Assembly: GCA_018873225.1 (NCBI GenBank)
Contig: JAEILZ010000001.1
Coordinates: forward strand, 496,001-560,000
Direction of reading: 5' to 3'
DNA: 64,000 bases
Origin: [Phialemoniopsis] sp. UDSM-2020
Taxonomy: Eukaryota; Ascomycota; Sordariomycetes; Thyridiales; Thyridiaceae
The notes beneath the pieces were generated by a model that saw nothing but the letters and a program-made list of their open reading frames with translations, ran no database searches and had not been told where the DNA came from. The translations under genes and the position numbers were made by a program. Shown in pieces: positions 19,476-30,593 of the stretch; within the stretch, counting starts at the first letter, position 1, and every line of letters begins with the position of its first letter.

Positions 19476-20535
19476 ATGTATTCAGAGCGTGATGTGACCG
19501 ACAGACATGGTCCCGCAGAACCATCAGACACTGAAAGTCTCTTGAGTTCTGATCAACTGCAAGAGAAACTGATACCTTCATTACCGTCCACTCCATCAAA
19601 ACAACAGAGAAGGTTAAGGACATATCTTCATATCGCCGCTATAGTCTTCTACACCTGCATCACCATCGTCCTATACATATGGAGCACCAAAACAAAGGGG
19701 GATACTTGCAAATGCGAGAAGGTCGACGTCTATTGTAAGTCGACGGATAGTTGCTAAGGTGTCAAGGGTAACTAAGATGTCCCTGCGAGGTATTGGCTGT
19801 GTGATTTTGGGTAGTGGGATAGCCCTGAATGTGAGGATTGATTGCTAATTGAGACTTCCAGCTCCGGCCAAGACCGCGGTTGAATATGAGACACGGACTA
19901 TCGTCCACAACGTAGCCGACAGTAGCAAGTATCGTGGCCCGCCGCGGCCAGAGCAGGACGCTGCATGGGAGGACCTTCTGAGATGTAATTGAGAAACTGC
20001 TGAACTCAGTTCAGCAACTGTACTAACATGTGATTATCCTAGACAACAATCTCCGCATACAAAAGGAAGATCTCGAAAGGGCAGGCCTTACATCAGTACC
20101 CTTGAATGACGACGAGGGCGGCTACCTCGCGACACTCGATGTATTTCACACGCTCCACTGCGTGAACAAGGTCCGAAAGTCTTACTACTCCGACTACTAC
20201 CACGACCCCAACCCAATCGAAGACCAGCGAGAGCACTTTGATCACTGCATCGACCTGCTCCGCCAAGTCATCATGTGCCACGGAGACGTTTCTCTGCATA
20301 CGTACGGATGGAAGGACGACTACAGATGGCCGTGGCCGAGTATGCGAACGGAACACCAGTGTCGGAACTGGGACAAGTTGATCGCTTGGTCGGAGGACCA
20401 TTACGTTCCGAGTTTGACGGGTCCGATATTGTCGCATCCCATTTTGGGTAAGCCAGTCGATGGGAGCATCCTAAACCACAAGGTACTAATCGAGTCACAG
20501 GTACATCGTTCCGAGGAGATGAACCACATGACTGA
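19476..20535 (+). CDS. UstYa/DUF3328-family protein 3
   Basis: Four exons (19476-19734, 19862-19984, 20043-20447, 20501-20535) give 273 aa with all phases consistent. Exon 1 has an acidic tail and one transmembrane helix (IAAIVFYTCITIVLYIW). Splicing gives the family sequence Y-S-P-A-K-T-A-V-E-Y-E. The catalytic-type domain reads YNNLRIQKEDLERAG, GGYLATLDVFHTLHC, then HFDHCIDLLRQVIMCHGDVS, with both HxxHC motifs, and HQCRNWDKL. The last small exon ends in GTSFRGDEPHD; if it is not spliced the frame runs to 20563. Role: probable peptide oxidase/cyclase on the precursor 0.7 kb upstream, same strand. Intron 1 contains copy B of the cluster repeat, which is unusual. Confidence 0.9.
19754..19848. 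repeat. Cluster-specific dispersed repeat, copy B (inside an intron)
   Basis: The shared segments are GTGTCAAGGGTAACTAAGAT, TCCCTGCGAGGTATT and TTTTGGGTAGTGGGATA; the distal part seen in copies A and C is not recognisable. It occupies most of intron 1 of UstYa-like gene 3. Confidence 0.65.
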
Positions 20536-20619
20536 TACCATTGCGCTGGCTGTAGTAGGGTGATATGCATAGCGTGCCATATATCAGGATCTGTATGGGA
20601 GCCAAGTCCCAGTACACTC

Positions 20620-20750
20620 TACAGAGGTGGTAAGGGTAAATAAGACGTCTCTGCGAGGTACTGACCTAGATGGGTTTGGGTAGTGGGGTAACCATCCACC
20701 TAGCAGTCGATACCTAACAGGGGGGTCGACAATTTCAGCCTGCAACCTTC
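20620..20750. repeat. Cluster-specific dispersed repeat, copy C
   Basis: It matches copy A over its length: TACAGAGGTGGTAAGGGTAA, GACGTCTCTGCGAGGTA, GGGTAGTGGGGTAACC, CCACCTAGCAGTCGATACCT, a run of G, then AATTTCAGCCTGC. It lies just 3' of UstYa-like gene 3. Confidence 0.8.
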
Positions 20751-20848
20751 GTACATGCTGAAGCTGAAAAAACGCTTGCTTGTTCCATGCTAATCTAGTA
20801 TATACATAATACATAACCTCGTTTTGAAAATGTTCATCTTGTGCAACC

Positions 20849-22384
20849 TTACTTCTGGCCGTATTCTACAGTAAAGTCTCTCCTCATCATAATGCCAGCC
20901 GCCGGCTCCGGCTTCTGCAAAATGATCTCCTCGCTGGTGTTGTCCGACGTCGTATGTCCCTCGCCGTTGTACATGACCCCATCCGTATGCCTCTCGGAGG
21001 CTTGGGACAGCGTGCCCTGGATGCGTGTAGTTGCCGGTGAACTCGAAACGGTACGCTCCCCGACCGTGACCTCGTTCTTGGTATGCAGCTCGAAGTCGTC
21101 CTGGAGGCCGGTGCGCCTCTTGTTGTTCACGCGGCTTCCAGGGTTGGTGCCCAGGGGTGTTCGACCGCTCCGACCGTAGGCGTACTGACCGCTGGGGTAG
21201 TAGCCAGCCGAGGTGTTGATCTTGAGGAGGCGACCGACCAGGGGCTTGAGGAAGGAGGCGCAGGCTGCGATGATGCCGATGTTGAGTTGGAGGCTGTTAT
21301 GCACTGGTTAGCTTCGTTGCTTGCCTTGTCTTGTCTCTCAGGCCGAGAACTTACTTCTCCCAGAAATGAACATAGTAGTCAAAGATGGCATCCGGGTCGC
21401 CGCCGGTTGTCAGCATGAAGACCGCTTTCAGGATGCCCATCAAGACGGCACTGCGTTGCAAGATCAGTCAAATGCGATGTCTTATTTGGTCATTTTAGTA
21501 TTGACTTACAAGTATCCGAGGTTGAGAATGCCAATGACGTAGAGCTTTACCCGGAGCTTCATCTTGAGATTCCAAATGATGGGGATGGGCAGGGTTCCGA
21601 GACACACATCAGTGAAGATGTGACACGCTAGAATTTGCCCAGATTAGCAGACTGAAGACAACAGTCAAAATGGTTTCAACTCACAGATATTCCAGTAAAC
21701 TAGGTTGACAAAGGTGGTAAAGCTGTGACACCTGGGGTCAAAGGGGTTCATCCACTGAAACTCCCACCACCCGGAGTACGGCGTGCAGTAGACGAACAGC
21801 CAAGCGATGGCCTGTATTGAGTACGCCACAACGAAGCCTATCGTTGCCAAGAGTCAGCATTATCAAAAGAGGTGAGAGCGATGTCACGGGAGTTACTTAC
21901 CCATGACCGCATACAGCGAGTACTTGTACCACTTGAGGTCCCTGTTCAAGCGCAGGAGACTGATCGCCATGGATATCCTCAGCAGGCCCAGCGCAAATCC
22001 GTCCGACAGCACCGTCTTCCAGAACGTAATCTGCTCAAACTTTATCCTATCTGGAATGGGTACGGTGAGGCCGTGACGCCCCAGGCCGTAGGGAATCTGC
22101 AAAACCAGGCAGATCCATGATGCGAGTGCGAGAGCCTGCGCGATCGAAATCGTCAATACTAGCCTTGGAATCTTAAATCCACAGAAATAGGCACTTACAG
22201 CAGTGATAATAATCAGTACATCGTCAACGCCAAGCGTTCGAACCATAAACATGCGGCAGTACACGCGGAGGGCCACGAATGTGAGGGCGATGAAGTGGAA
22301 GACGCCCACCACGCCCACGATCCTCCCGGCGTTGCTCGCGGCGACGTACTCCGGGGGGAAGTCAGGAATGGCTGTCGGATCCAT
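20849..22384 (-). CDS. Seven-transmembrane rhodopsin-domain (PTH11-like) membrane protein
   Basis: The chosen start is the ATG at 22384 (MDPTAIPDFPPEYV). About seven hydrophobic segments follow, with landmarks RIVGVVGVFHFIALTFVALR, YCRMFMVRTLGVDDVLIIIT, LRISMAISLLRLNRDLKWYK, CTPYSGWWEF and NLQLNIGIIAACASFLKPLV. The GVDD, W-x-F and NLQLNIGIIAAC elements mark the fungal rhodopsin-like family that includes PTH11-type receptor candidates. A cytoplasmic tail of about 120 residues (Ser/Thr- and charge-rich, from about NTSAGYYPSG on) completes it. There are four or five exons. No CFEM domain is seen at the N-terminus. It may be a plasma-membrane receptor; its ligand is unknown. Its 3' end faces the 3' end of UstYa-like gene 3, so cluster membership is only a possibility. 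Confidence 0.82.
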
Positions 22385-24994
22385 GGCAGCGTAATCTGTT
22401 GCGATCAAGACACGACAAGGAGAGAGTCGAGGGTACGTGGCATCCTTGCCGTCGATGATGGGTTTGTCTTATGTTGATCGACACTCGCGGAGGTGGGCCC
22501 TCGGTCCTTCTTAAAAACTTTAAAAACACCACAGGCACAACATGCATGCAATGCCCATTTGGGAGGGACAGCGACTGGACCAGAGCAGACCGAGAAGGGG
22601 CACATGCAATCGTATGGTCTGGTGTTGCATGGAAGGAAAATTCCATGGGATCGGGGGTCCACAAACGTGCAGCATACCACCGGGTCTTGCCCCGACAAGG
22701 ACAAGAACGCTCAGGAGAGTCACACTTCTCCTACGGTAGTACCCATAGTATATGTCAGAACCCTCAAGGGCGCTCCATGAAGCAACGTGTGCCCCTTGCA
22801 GCACAACCGAGTTCCGCGTATTTTCATACACATGGAGAAGGTATGGAGAGGGGAACTGGGCAGTGGAGTGACCTACTGTACTGTCCTTTGTAGGATCAGA
22901 TCCCGTGGGGGCAAGGATGAGTTACGAACAAGCGGCCGTCTTGTCTCTGCTCACTTGCTAGGTACGAGTAAACGAGATCAAACACCAGGGGATTCAGCGG
23001 ACTTGTGCGTCTCTCCGAAGGTTCAGAACGTACGATGGAAGCTTCTGGCCTTGGCTACCTGGCTCGCACGGTCTGTAAGCCCTAACGTCGATGGAACGGT
23101 CTCAGGACAGGGACCTGGAGACCAAGCTTCGTTCGGGCATTGCATTGCACTTGTGGTAGGAGGCGTTGCATGGTGAGACTTGTTATTGTGACCCTTTTAC
23201 CCTCCGCGGGGCCTAGATGCGGGGCGACTTTCTGGCCTAGAGGCGCCGGTGGCCGGGCCCGTGAGCGGCGCAGGGGTTAGTGAGCACCCGGTGGAGCCGC
23301 CTGGAGATTTCAGCTTGCGTTACAATCCGAACAAGGGACCGATTACATGCTAGCGCGCTCAGGGGTCGGGAAGAAAGAGCCGCTTTAGAGCCCGCGCTAC
23401 CTTCTTTCGTACTGACCAAGGCCTTTTAGCACAACCGGCGCGGGCGCGGAAAGAGAACGATGAGAGCTGGAGGGGAAAAGAGATCGACAGTGACAGGTGA
23501 CGGCGTCAATCACTTGTGGGAACATGACGATGCGCTTGAGAAGATCTCATCAAGGGAGTAGTAACTTCGTAGATCAAAAATGACACCGATCGCATTACTT
23601 TGATGGCTGCAGACGTAGAATAGGGCAGTGCCGATATGCTGTCGACCCTGGCCTCAAAAGTACCGACAGAACGAGACTGTGAGACTGTAACAATTATACC
23701 TTGGCATTAAAACAAATAGGTGATCCAGAGAACGCCACAGCCCCGAGGCGCGAAGAAGCTTGCGGCCCGTTGAATGTCAACGGTGGCTGGACTTAGCGGG
23801 AGGACCGCCTGAGCTAAGAAAGTCGAAGTAAGGGGCTGCCATCTCGCTATCCGGATGTGGGAGGATGTGCGTGCCTCTTTCAAAGTCGAAGCATACGCGG
23901 CAAACAGGGCCGGCCAGATGAGCTGGTCCTCGATCGGGGTATGAAGCCGCGATCTAAGTGCTAGGTTCGACTCGTTTGATCTAAGAGAGTTCACGATCCT
24001 GTTTCCGGTTCTGGCGCAGTGGTGGTTTTGCCATGTTATTATCAGCTCTGTGCTATCGAGGCGAAGGATGAGGTTGCCAAGAGGCTCAAGTGGGTTTCGC
24101 CGCAGCCGAAATCCACCAACTAACCCGGAGTTGGTTTGGGGAAGCTAATCCTTGCTCCATATGCACAGACTTGCATGACATTGTCTTGCAACACTGGCGA
24201 CTTAGACGAGTTAGACCGACAAGAAAGAGCTCACACCTTCCCCTAACAGTAAATGCTCCTTGGCATTCATCCCCTGCTCGAAAAGCAAAAAGAGATTCGA
24301 TTTCGGTGGATATATCTCGGTTATCCCTGCTTCGATTGCGCAACCTGATGCACTGTTCAAGGAGAAGTCTGATGGTTCGATGGGCCCCCTTGCCTCTCGC
24401 TCGCTTAATCCTACTTGTCAAAATAGCCTGAAATGTCAATTTCGAACGAGATTCGCAACCGCAACGCCAGAGCTAACTCCGAGCCAGATCCTACCCATAT
24501 AAAGCCGCAACTCATATCGTTTCTGACAGGACAACACTACAGGCTAGACACACGCGCGTCTGCAAACGGAATAGTCACCGTGTCACGCCGCCGGCTCCGG
24601 GCCACAGTCCAATAGTCTGCTGCTCCAAATCCACCTAGCATCCAGTTTGGATGAGACCCGGGCAGGCCTGGGCAATTTATGTTCTTGAGCATGAACCCGG
24701 CTGGGGGCATCCAGTCCTTATCCATACCAGGGTGCTCTTGGAATCATGCATTCTGACAGGCAAAAGAAGCCCTGTCGCCACGAGGTCGGCTCCTAAGAGC
24801 CGAAAGGGGGGCGCTCTGCTCGTGAACCCGGGTCTCCGTGCCTCTGATAAATCTCCGGCCGATCCCTAAAAAGAAGCTGTAGCCCCAAAAGCCCAGCTGT
24901 GCGTTGTGCATCTCGCTGCCGATCACCTGCCCATCCTAGCATCACCAACCCAGCCATTCTCTTTGTGGCTCTTTCATTCCTTTAGATCCAAAAG
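22385..24994. other. Intergenic, about 2.6 kb
   Basis: I see no gene or RNA here. GC-rich patches at about 23195-23290 have no recognisable RNA fold. The stretch from 24900 carries the promoter and 5' UTR of the flavoprotein gene. Confidence 0.5.
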
Positions 24995-26505
24995 ATGCGT
25001 AGTAACAAGATGCGCGCTGGCCTCCTGGCCGCGGTCCTCTGCCAAGGCGTTGCTGCTGCCCCGAGCTGCTGCGCAAAGTCCATCACTCGTGATGTCGTTG
25101 TTGTTGGCGGTGGCGCCGCCGGTGCCCACGCCGGTGTCTGGCTGCGCGACCACGGCAAGAGTGTCCTGGTCGTCGAGAAGCACAGTCAATTGGTATGTGC
25201 ATGACTCTACAGGCCCTTATGGCAACTCAAGATGTATCTTCTAACACCTTTCGTCCTTTCTAGGGTGGCCACACAGCCGCCTACACCGACCCGGTCTCGG
25301 GCAAGGCCATCAACGTCGGCGTCCAGGCCTGGATGGAGTACAAGAACGCCTTCGACTTCCCCAAGCGTATGAACGTCTCGACCGCGGGCTCTATGGAGTT
25401 TGCCAACGTTGAGTACAGCTACGTCGACTTCGAGACGGGCACTCCCGTCGCCGGTTGGACGGCGCCCGGCCCGGACACCATGTACCCGGCCCTGCAGAGG
25501 TACCTCGACGCCATCGAGCCGTACGAGAACATGGTCCTGCCCGGCTTCTTCAACTTCCCCGAGGGCGCCGCCATCCCCGAGGACCTCCTCATGCCCTTTG
25601 GCGAGTTCGTCGCCAAGTACGACCTCGCTGCCGCCGTCCCCCAGGTCTGGGACTCGACGGCCCAGGGCCTGGGCGACACCATGAACGTCCCCACCCTCTG
25701 GGTCATCCAGGCCTCGGGCGTGCCCATGGTCCGCGCCCTGCTCGGCCAGGCCGCCGCCGCCGTCCCGCCCTCGGGCCGCCTCCTCGAGCTGTTTGAGCGC
25801 GTCGCCGACTTCCTCGGCGGCGACGTGCTCTACTCGAGCACCGTCGTGCAGGCCTCGCGCTCCGGCGACAAGGTCACGCTGCGCGTCGAGTCGGACAAGG
25901 GCGAGGTGACGTGCGTGCGCGCCAAGCGCCTCGTCGTCGCCATGGAGCCCACGCCCGAAAACATGGCGCCGTTCGCCCTCGACGAGGCCGAGTCCGACGT
26001 CTTCAACACGATCGAGTACTCGACCGTCTACGCCGGCATCCTGCGGCACCCGTCCCTCAAGGCCGGGAAAGCCTACACCAACCGGTCCCCGGCTCCGGGC
26101 TCGACCAACTACACCGTCTTCCCCGTCGCGGCGCAGGTGGGCCGCATGGACTGGATCGGCGGCACCGAGGACCTGTTCCAGTTCACGGCCGTCGGTACCG
26201 AGGAGGACACCGAGGAGAGCATGAAGGCGCTCATCGGCGATGCGATCGACACCATGATCGAGGCCGGCACGCTCCCCGCCGTCGAGGGCGAGGGCGGGCT
26301 CGAGTTCCCTGCCTTCGCCAACCACGGCAAGATGCACGCGCGTGTCACGGCTGACGAGCTGCGCGGCGGATTTATGCAGGAGCAGTACGCGCTGCAGGGC
26401 CACCGCTCGACCTTCTACACTGGTGCTGCCTTCTCTGCTGGCTTCTCGACTGTTCTTTGGGAATTCAACGAGGAGCTCCTGCCCAAGGTCATTGAGGGTA
26501 TCTAA
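24995..26505 (+). CDS. Secreted FAD-dependent oxidoreductase (amine oxidase-like)
   Basis: Two exons, with one intron at about 25192-25263. The N-terminus is a signal peptide (start at 24995, or the second Met at 25010, MRAGLLAAVLCQGVAAA). It is followed at once by the FAD-binding Rossmann motif DVVVVGGGAAGAHAGVWL and VLVVEKHSQLGGHTAAY, i.e. GxGxxG plus the ED-GG loop. The remaining 400 residues resemble the NAD(P)-binding-8/amine oxidase group of flavin proteins. The C-terminus (YTGAAFSAGFSTVLWEFNE) fits the FAD-contacting GAxxS/G motif. Total about 460 aa, in the family range. Substrate unknown. Codon use is strongly GC3-rich, which produces long antisense frames that are not genes. It lies 2.6 kb beyond the 7TM gene; participation in the RiPP cluster is conceivable but unsupported. 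Confidence 0.82.
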
Positions 26506-26876
26506 GTGGGAAGGGGTGGTGTTGATGTTGTTTGAACCGAAGTACATATCACGTTGCTCTCGCCAGCCGCTTTTCCTTGTCTCCTGTCCCCAGCCTGTTA
26601 GTGTGCATCTATACCAGAACTTCTCGTCCATTCTTTCCAAAACACAAGGGGGAGCAGGGGTTGTCCCGCCTGTATTTCTATGTTTGTACATGAACATCGC
26701 ATTGTAAATAGACCTTATCATAGACTAGAAAGAAGAAAGGCAACCTAATCACCTCAACCTGTCATCTCAAATAGCGACTTCCAAGAATGACACTTCGGTT
26801 TACCAATCCCGACCAAGAACTCCGAGCTTATATCAAACACGAGCCCAACCATGCCACAGCAACAGATCAACCCGGA

Positions 26877-27572
26877 TCATGCCTCCCACCGAAGCAGATC
26901 AACCGTCTCAAACTTCCCACCGACAGGCCACATCCTGCTCCGCCACCGCAGCGCAGCCAGCGAGCCAGACCGCAGCCACCCCGCCAGCGCCTCGTCCGGT
27001 GTTCCCGCAACCACGCCGTAGAACTTCATGATCTCGACCCACGGCACGCACCCGTCCCGGACGGTCAGGACCTCCCCTACTTCAGACTTCCTCCAGTGCC
27101 CGTCCTCCCATTTCATCCCGCGGAACGAGTCCTCGACAAACGTGCCCACCCCCTCGCACTCGAGCCGAAAGTTCATGTGGAAGAGCCCCTTGCGCTCCAC
27201 GTACTCGAGCTGTATGGGCGGCTCGCCGCTGGCGCTGGGCGGGTTGGCGAGCAGCGCGGCGGCGGCGTCGAGCAGGCGCCAGGGCGAGGTGCGGGTGGCG
27301 ATGTCGTCGGGACCGTGGGGCACGCTCCAGGGGCGCGACGTGGCTAGCAGCATGCGCTTGATGACCTGCTTCCGGAAAGTGTTGGACGTCGTGAAGGCCT
27401 CGCACATTGCTGGGCATGCGCATATCACGCTGCAGATATCTGCTGGTCTCGTAAGGAAGGATATGATATTCATGCGAACTTGGAGGGGGAGGCAGACGAG
27501 AAGGGTTGGAGGAAGGTGAGCGCGAGGTTCTTCGTCCGTCGCAGCGGAGGCTATGGCATCTTGTCCGGACAT
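26877..27572 (-). CDS. F-box-like protein
   Basis: A single exon of 231 aa from the ATG at 27572. Residues about 24-75 (LPPTLLVCLPLQVRMNIISF, then PADICSVICACPAMCEAF) have the spacing of an F-box (LP-x-hydrophobic, I-x-xFL, D-hydrophobic-x-x-h). The rest has no recognisable repeat (no WD40, LRR or Kelch). Proteins of this kind are small fungal F-box proteins of unknown target that may join an SCF ubiquitin ligase. The stop is at 26877. It faces the flavoprotein gene tail to tail. Confidence 0.6.
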   Translation of the reverse strand: MSGQDAIASAATDEEPRAHLPPTLLVCLPLQVRMNIISFLTRPADICSVICACPAMCEAFTTSNTFRKQVIKRMLLATSRPWSVPHGPDDIATRTSPWRLLDAAAALLANPPSASGEPPIQLEYVERKGLFHMNFRLECEGVGTFVEDSFRGMKWEDGHWRKSEVGEVLTVRDGCVPWVEIMKFYGVVAGTPDEALAGWLRSGSLAALRWRSRMWPVGGKFETVDLLRWEA

Positions 27573-27880
27573 TTTCCCGAAAGCTTTTTATAAGGAGTCT
27601 TGTCGGTGTTGGTGAGGACAGACACGATGTGGGAAGGCTGATTATCGGTCTCTGGCGATGTATCGAAGAGGAGTAGGCGTTATTGTAATGAGACTGATGA
27701 AAGGAAACATGCTGCTCTTCAGGAAACGAAAGATATATAAGGAGACAATGCGCAGAGCAAGTCTATTTCTTGACCGAACCATGGCTCGACGAAAGGTTCC
27801 TAGATACTCAGTTCCCTGGCCAGAGATTCTTCCAAAAGTATGTCCATATCGGTACATCATCTAAAGTACCTTGACTTGCT
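27573..27880. other. Short intergenic interval between the F-box-like and peptidase genes
   Basis: About 0.3 kb of AT-richer sequence. It would hold the F-box gene promoter and the peptidase 3' UTR. Nothing else seen. Confidence 0.5.
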
Positions 27881-29472
27881 CTAACTCGAAGAAATGATCT
27901 TCTCCATCTCGGCAACATCCTTGACAGCCGGTGTCAAGTTCTCGTATCCTCCAGTCTTGATGAGGATGTTGTCCTCAATGCTACAAGGTCCAGGTTAGCA
28001 TTACCACAAACAGATTGCCATTGGGTTGGATCGACTTACCGCACACCACCAACATCCCAGTACTTGTTCAGAACATCGGCATCGATGTACTTTGACAGCT
28101 CTGGGTCCTCAAGATAAGGCTTGATAATGAACTCGCAGAAGTAGATCTGCACTCGAAAGTCAGTTTCCTTCCCAAAACCAAGCTTGATATGTGCACAAGA
28201 AAACTTACGCCAGGTTCCACGGTAACGATAGCGCCAGCGGGCAGCTTCCCACGGATGCGCAAGTACCTAAACATCTTGTCCTTGTCGGCATAGTTCGCAT
28301 TACCGCCCGTGTCGTGCGTGTCCATGCCGAGGTAGTGCCCCAGCCCGTGCGGGAAGAAGGCGACGCTGACCCTCTTGTCAAAGATCTCATTCTTGTCGCC
28401 CTTCAAAATCCCCAGCTTCAGCAGCCCATCAATGGCAAGCCTGTGCGCGTCAGAGTGGATGTCGTCCCAGACGGCGCCCTCCTTGCACTTCTCGATGCTC
28501 TCCAGCTGCATGCCCAGCACAATGTCGTAGATCTCGCGCGACTCCTTGCTGAACTTGCCCGAGATGGGGAACGTCCGCGTGATGTCGGCCGCGTAGCAGT
28601 CCCACTCGGCGCCGGCGTCGAGCAGCAGGTTCAGCCGGCCGGACATGTCGGCGTCGTTGCGCCCGTAGTGCAGCGTGGCGGCGGTGCGGCCGCTCGCGAC
28701 GATGGCGTCGTACGCCTGCTTCTTGGCGCCCAGCGAGATGCACGTGCCCTTGAAGACGGCGTCGAGCTCCGTCTCGTTCTTGGCCGTGCGCGCGCGGGCC
28801 ATGACGGCGCGGTGCGCGGCGCTCGAGACCTCGTTGGCCTTGCGCGTCAGGGCGACCTCGTAGTCGCTCTTGACGACGCGCGCGTACTCGATGGCCGTCT
28901 TGAGCGAGTCGAGGCGCTTCTCGTCGAACTCGAGGAAGGTGATGTGGTCCGAGACCTGCTCGGGGATGGCGTAGATGGCCGTCTTGGGCCGCGAGGGCGT
29001 CGACTTGCCGAGGCGGGCGAGCTCGGCGTTGATCTCTGTCGTGAATTTCACCTCGTCGACGTCCCACAGCTTGAGGGCCTCCTCGGGGGAGACTGGCAAG
29101 CCGGACCAGATGACATCGTCGGCGTCGATGGGCGGGATGAAGAGGGTTGAGTGGGCGGTGTCGATGTCGTAGATGACGTAGCAGTCTGGGAGGGGGCAGC
29201 CGGTGATGTAGAAGAATGGGCGCCGTTGCCTGTGCGCACACGCGCGTCAGTCAGGCCTCAATTGAGCTCTCACTACGGGAGGATCATAGAGTAAAGACGT
29301 ACCGGAAGGGCTCAGCTGCGTCGCTGTCCTCTAGCATCTTGGTCGCCCGGCCCTCGAGGTAGATGATGCCAGAGACATCGGGGTTCTTGAGGCGCAGCTG
29401 CTCGACGACATGCTTGGCGTGGGCTTTGGCCGGGTATTTTCCCTTGAGAATCTCCTCGTAGTTTGTCGCCAT
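27881..29472 (-). CDS. PEPP: Xaa-Pro aminopeptidase / prolidase (metallopeptidase M24B)
   Basis: Four exons (29303-29472, 28209-29229, 28040-28146, 27881-27980) give 465 aa. The N-terminal AMP_N domain begins [20 protein letters not shown], as in the fungal PEPP proteins. The pita-bread catalytic domain contains the metal ligands: Asp in [20 protein letters not shown] (two Asp), His in [16 protein letters not shown], Glu in TVEPG and Glu in VRIEDNILI. All five appear intact. It hydrolyses dipeptides or N-terminal X-Pro bonds in the cytosol, using manganese in known members. The ATG at 29472 is preferred over in-frame upstream sequence because the family begins here. This is a housekeeping-type gene. 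Confidence 0.93.
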
Positions 29473-30593
29473 CGTGGCTCTGGGTAGCTTGACCAGCATA
29501 GAGGAACCGATAAGACTTTTTGGTCGCGGCGTCGGAGGGCGGCAGGTGGAAAGAGGTCGGATGTGCTGATTAAGGATGGGAGCTTGGTGGGGTAGGGGAT
29601 GGCACGCAGCTGCAAAGGTGGGAGTGGTAAATGTTCTCGAGGTCGTACAGGTGGTAGATATGCTGGCAGAGTCGAATATGCACCGATATGTTCGCGCCGT
29701 CGATAACCGCATTGGCAAAGATGTGGGAGGAGCGAGGATTCATGTAGTCACGATAACATGACGAGCTCGGGTCATCCGAATGGCGCCCGTTTCTTGCCAT
29801 TCTCCAGCAGCTCCTCAGTGGCCAAAGCTCCACGACCAGTGCGGGGACCCTGGAAAGTGCCCCGCGCCGGTGCCGATTACGGTGTGCCACAGTGGGCGAC
29901 CTTCCTGATAAGGTGCGCTATCGTGCTCCACGCCGCACCTCGTCGGCCAACCACGAGAGTGGTGTTTGGAAGAGATTGGGATGGAGAGCAATCATCTCGG
30001 ATGGCCTGCCGTGCGCCGGTCACTTACTGGACCTGTGTCTGAGCAGAACTGGGAATGTTTGATCCGAAAGATTGCCTGTCGTGTTCGTTTGCCCGTGACC
30101 TTGAGTCCTAGAGTGAAGACGAGACTGAACCAAAGTTGTATTAAATCGGGTATCAGAAGCTTAGAAAACATGGACACACAAACTTTGTGTCTAGGTTCGG
30201 ATTAGATGCCAGGGAAAGAGGTGGTTTTAACCTTCCAACCTGAACCCAGCTGGTGGTGGAAATGCTCCCGGATTTCAGAGAAAATGTGTCAAATGCTGCT
30301 TGAGAGAGGATAAAAAACAGCGATGAATACCCCGTGAATGCTCCCACGCGAACTCAGAGGTGGATGAGATAGATAATGCTAGAACGAGATATCCCACCCA
30401 GGAAAACCAATGTCGCTTGAAAATGCTGCTGCTGCTGCTGTCGATGCAATTTGTCTTTCATATGCCCACCCTCTTATCGTCTCGTGTTGTGCCTGCTCTT
30501 ATCACTGTCGATGCTGCCCATACAACCAGACTCAAACTTCCACAATCACATGGCCGATAATATAATATCCAAGCTTTTCCTTGCCGGTCATGT
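29473..30593. other. Intergenic, about 1.1 kb
   Basis: It carries the peptidase promoter on the left and the end of the cyclin gene on the right. No gene is visible. There is a small CTG repeat at about 30427-30441. Confidence 0.5.

Noticed and set aside
23190..23420. GC-rich stretch resembling an rRNA fragment
   Set aside because: No conserved rRNA core sequence was recognised; only base composition suggested it.
25207..26721. Very long minus-strand open frame opposite the flavoprotein gene
   Set aside because: It is a by-product of strongly GC3-rich coding on the plus strand; the protein is low-complexity, rich in Arg, Gly, Val and Asp, and without domains.
28191..29150. Plus-strand frame opposite the Xaa-Pro aminopeptidase
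   Set aside because: Antisense shadow of a well-supported conserved gene.
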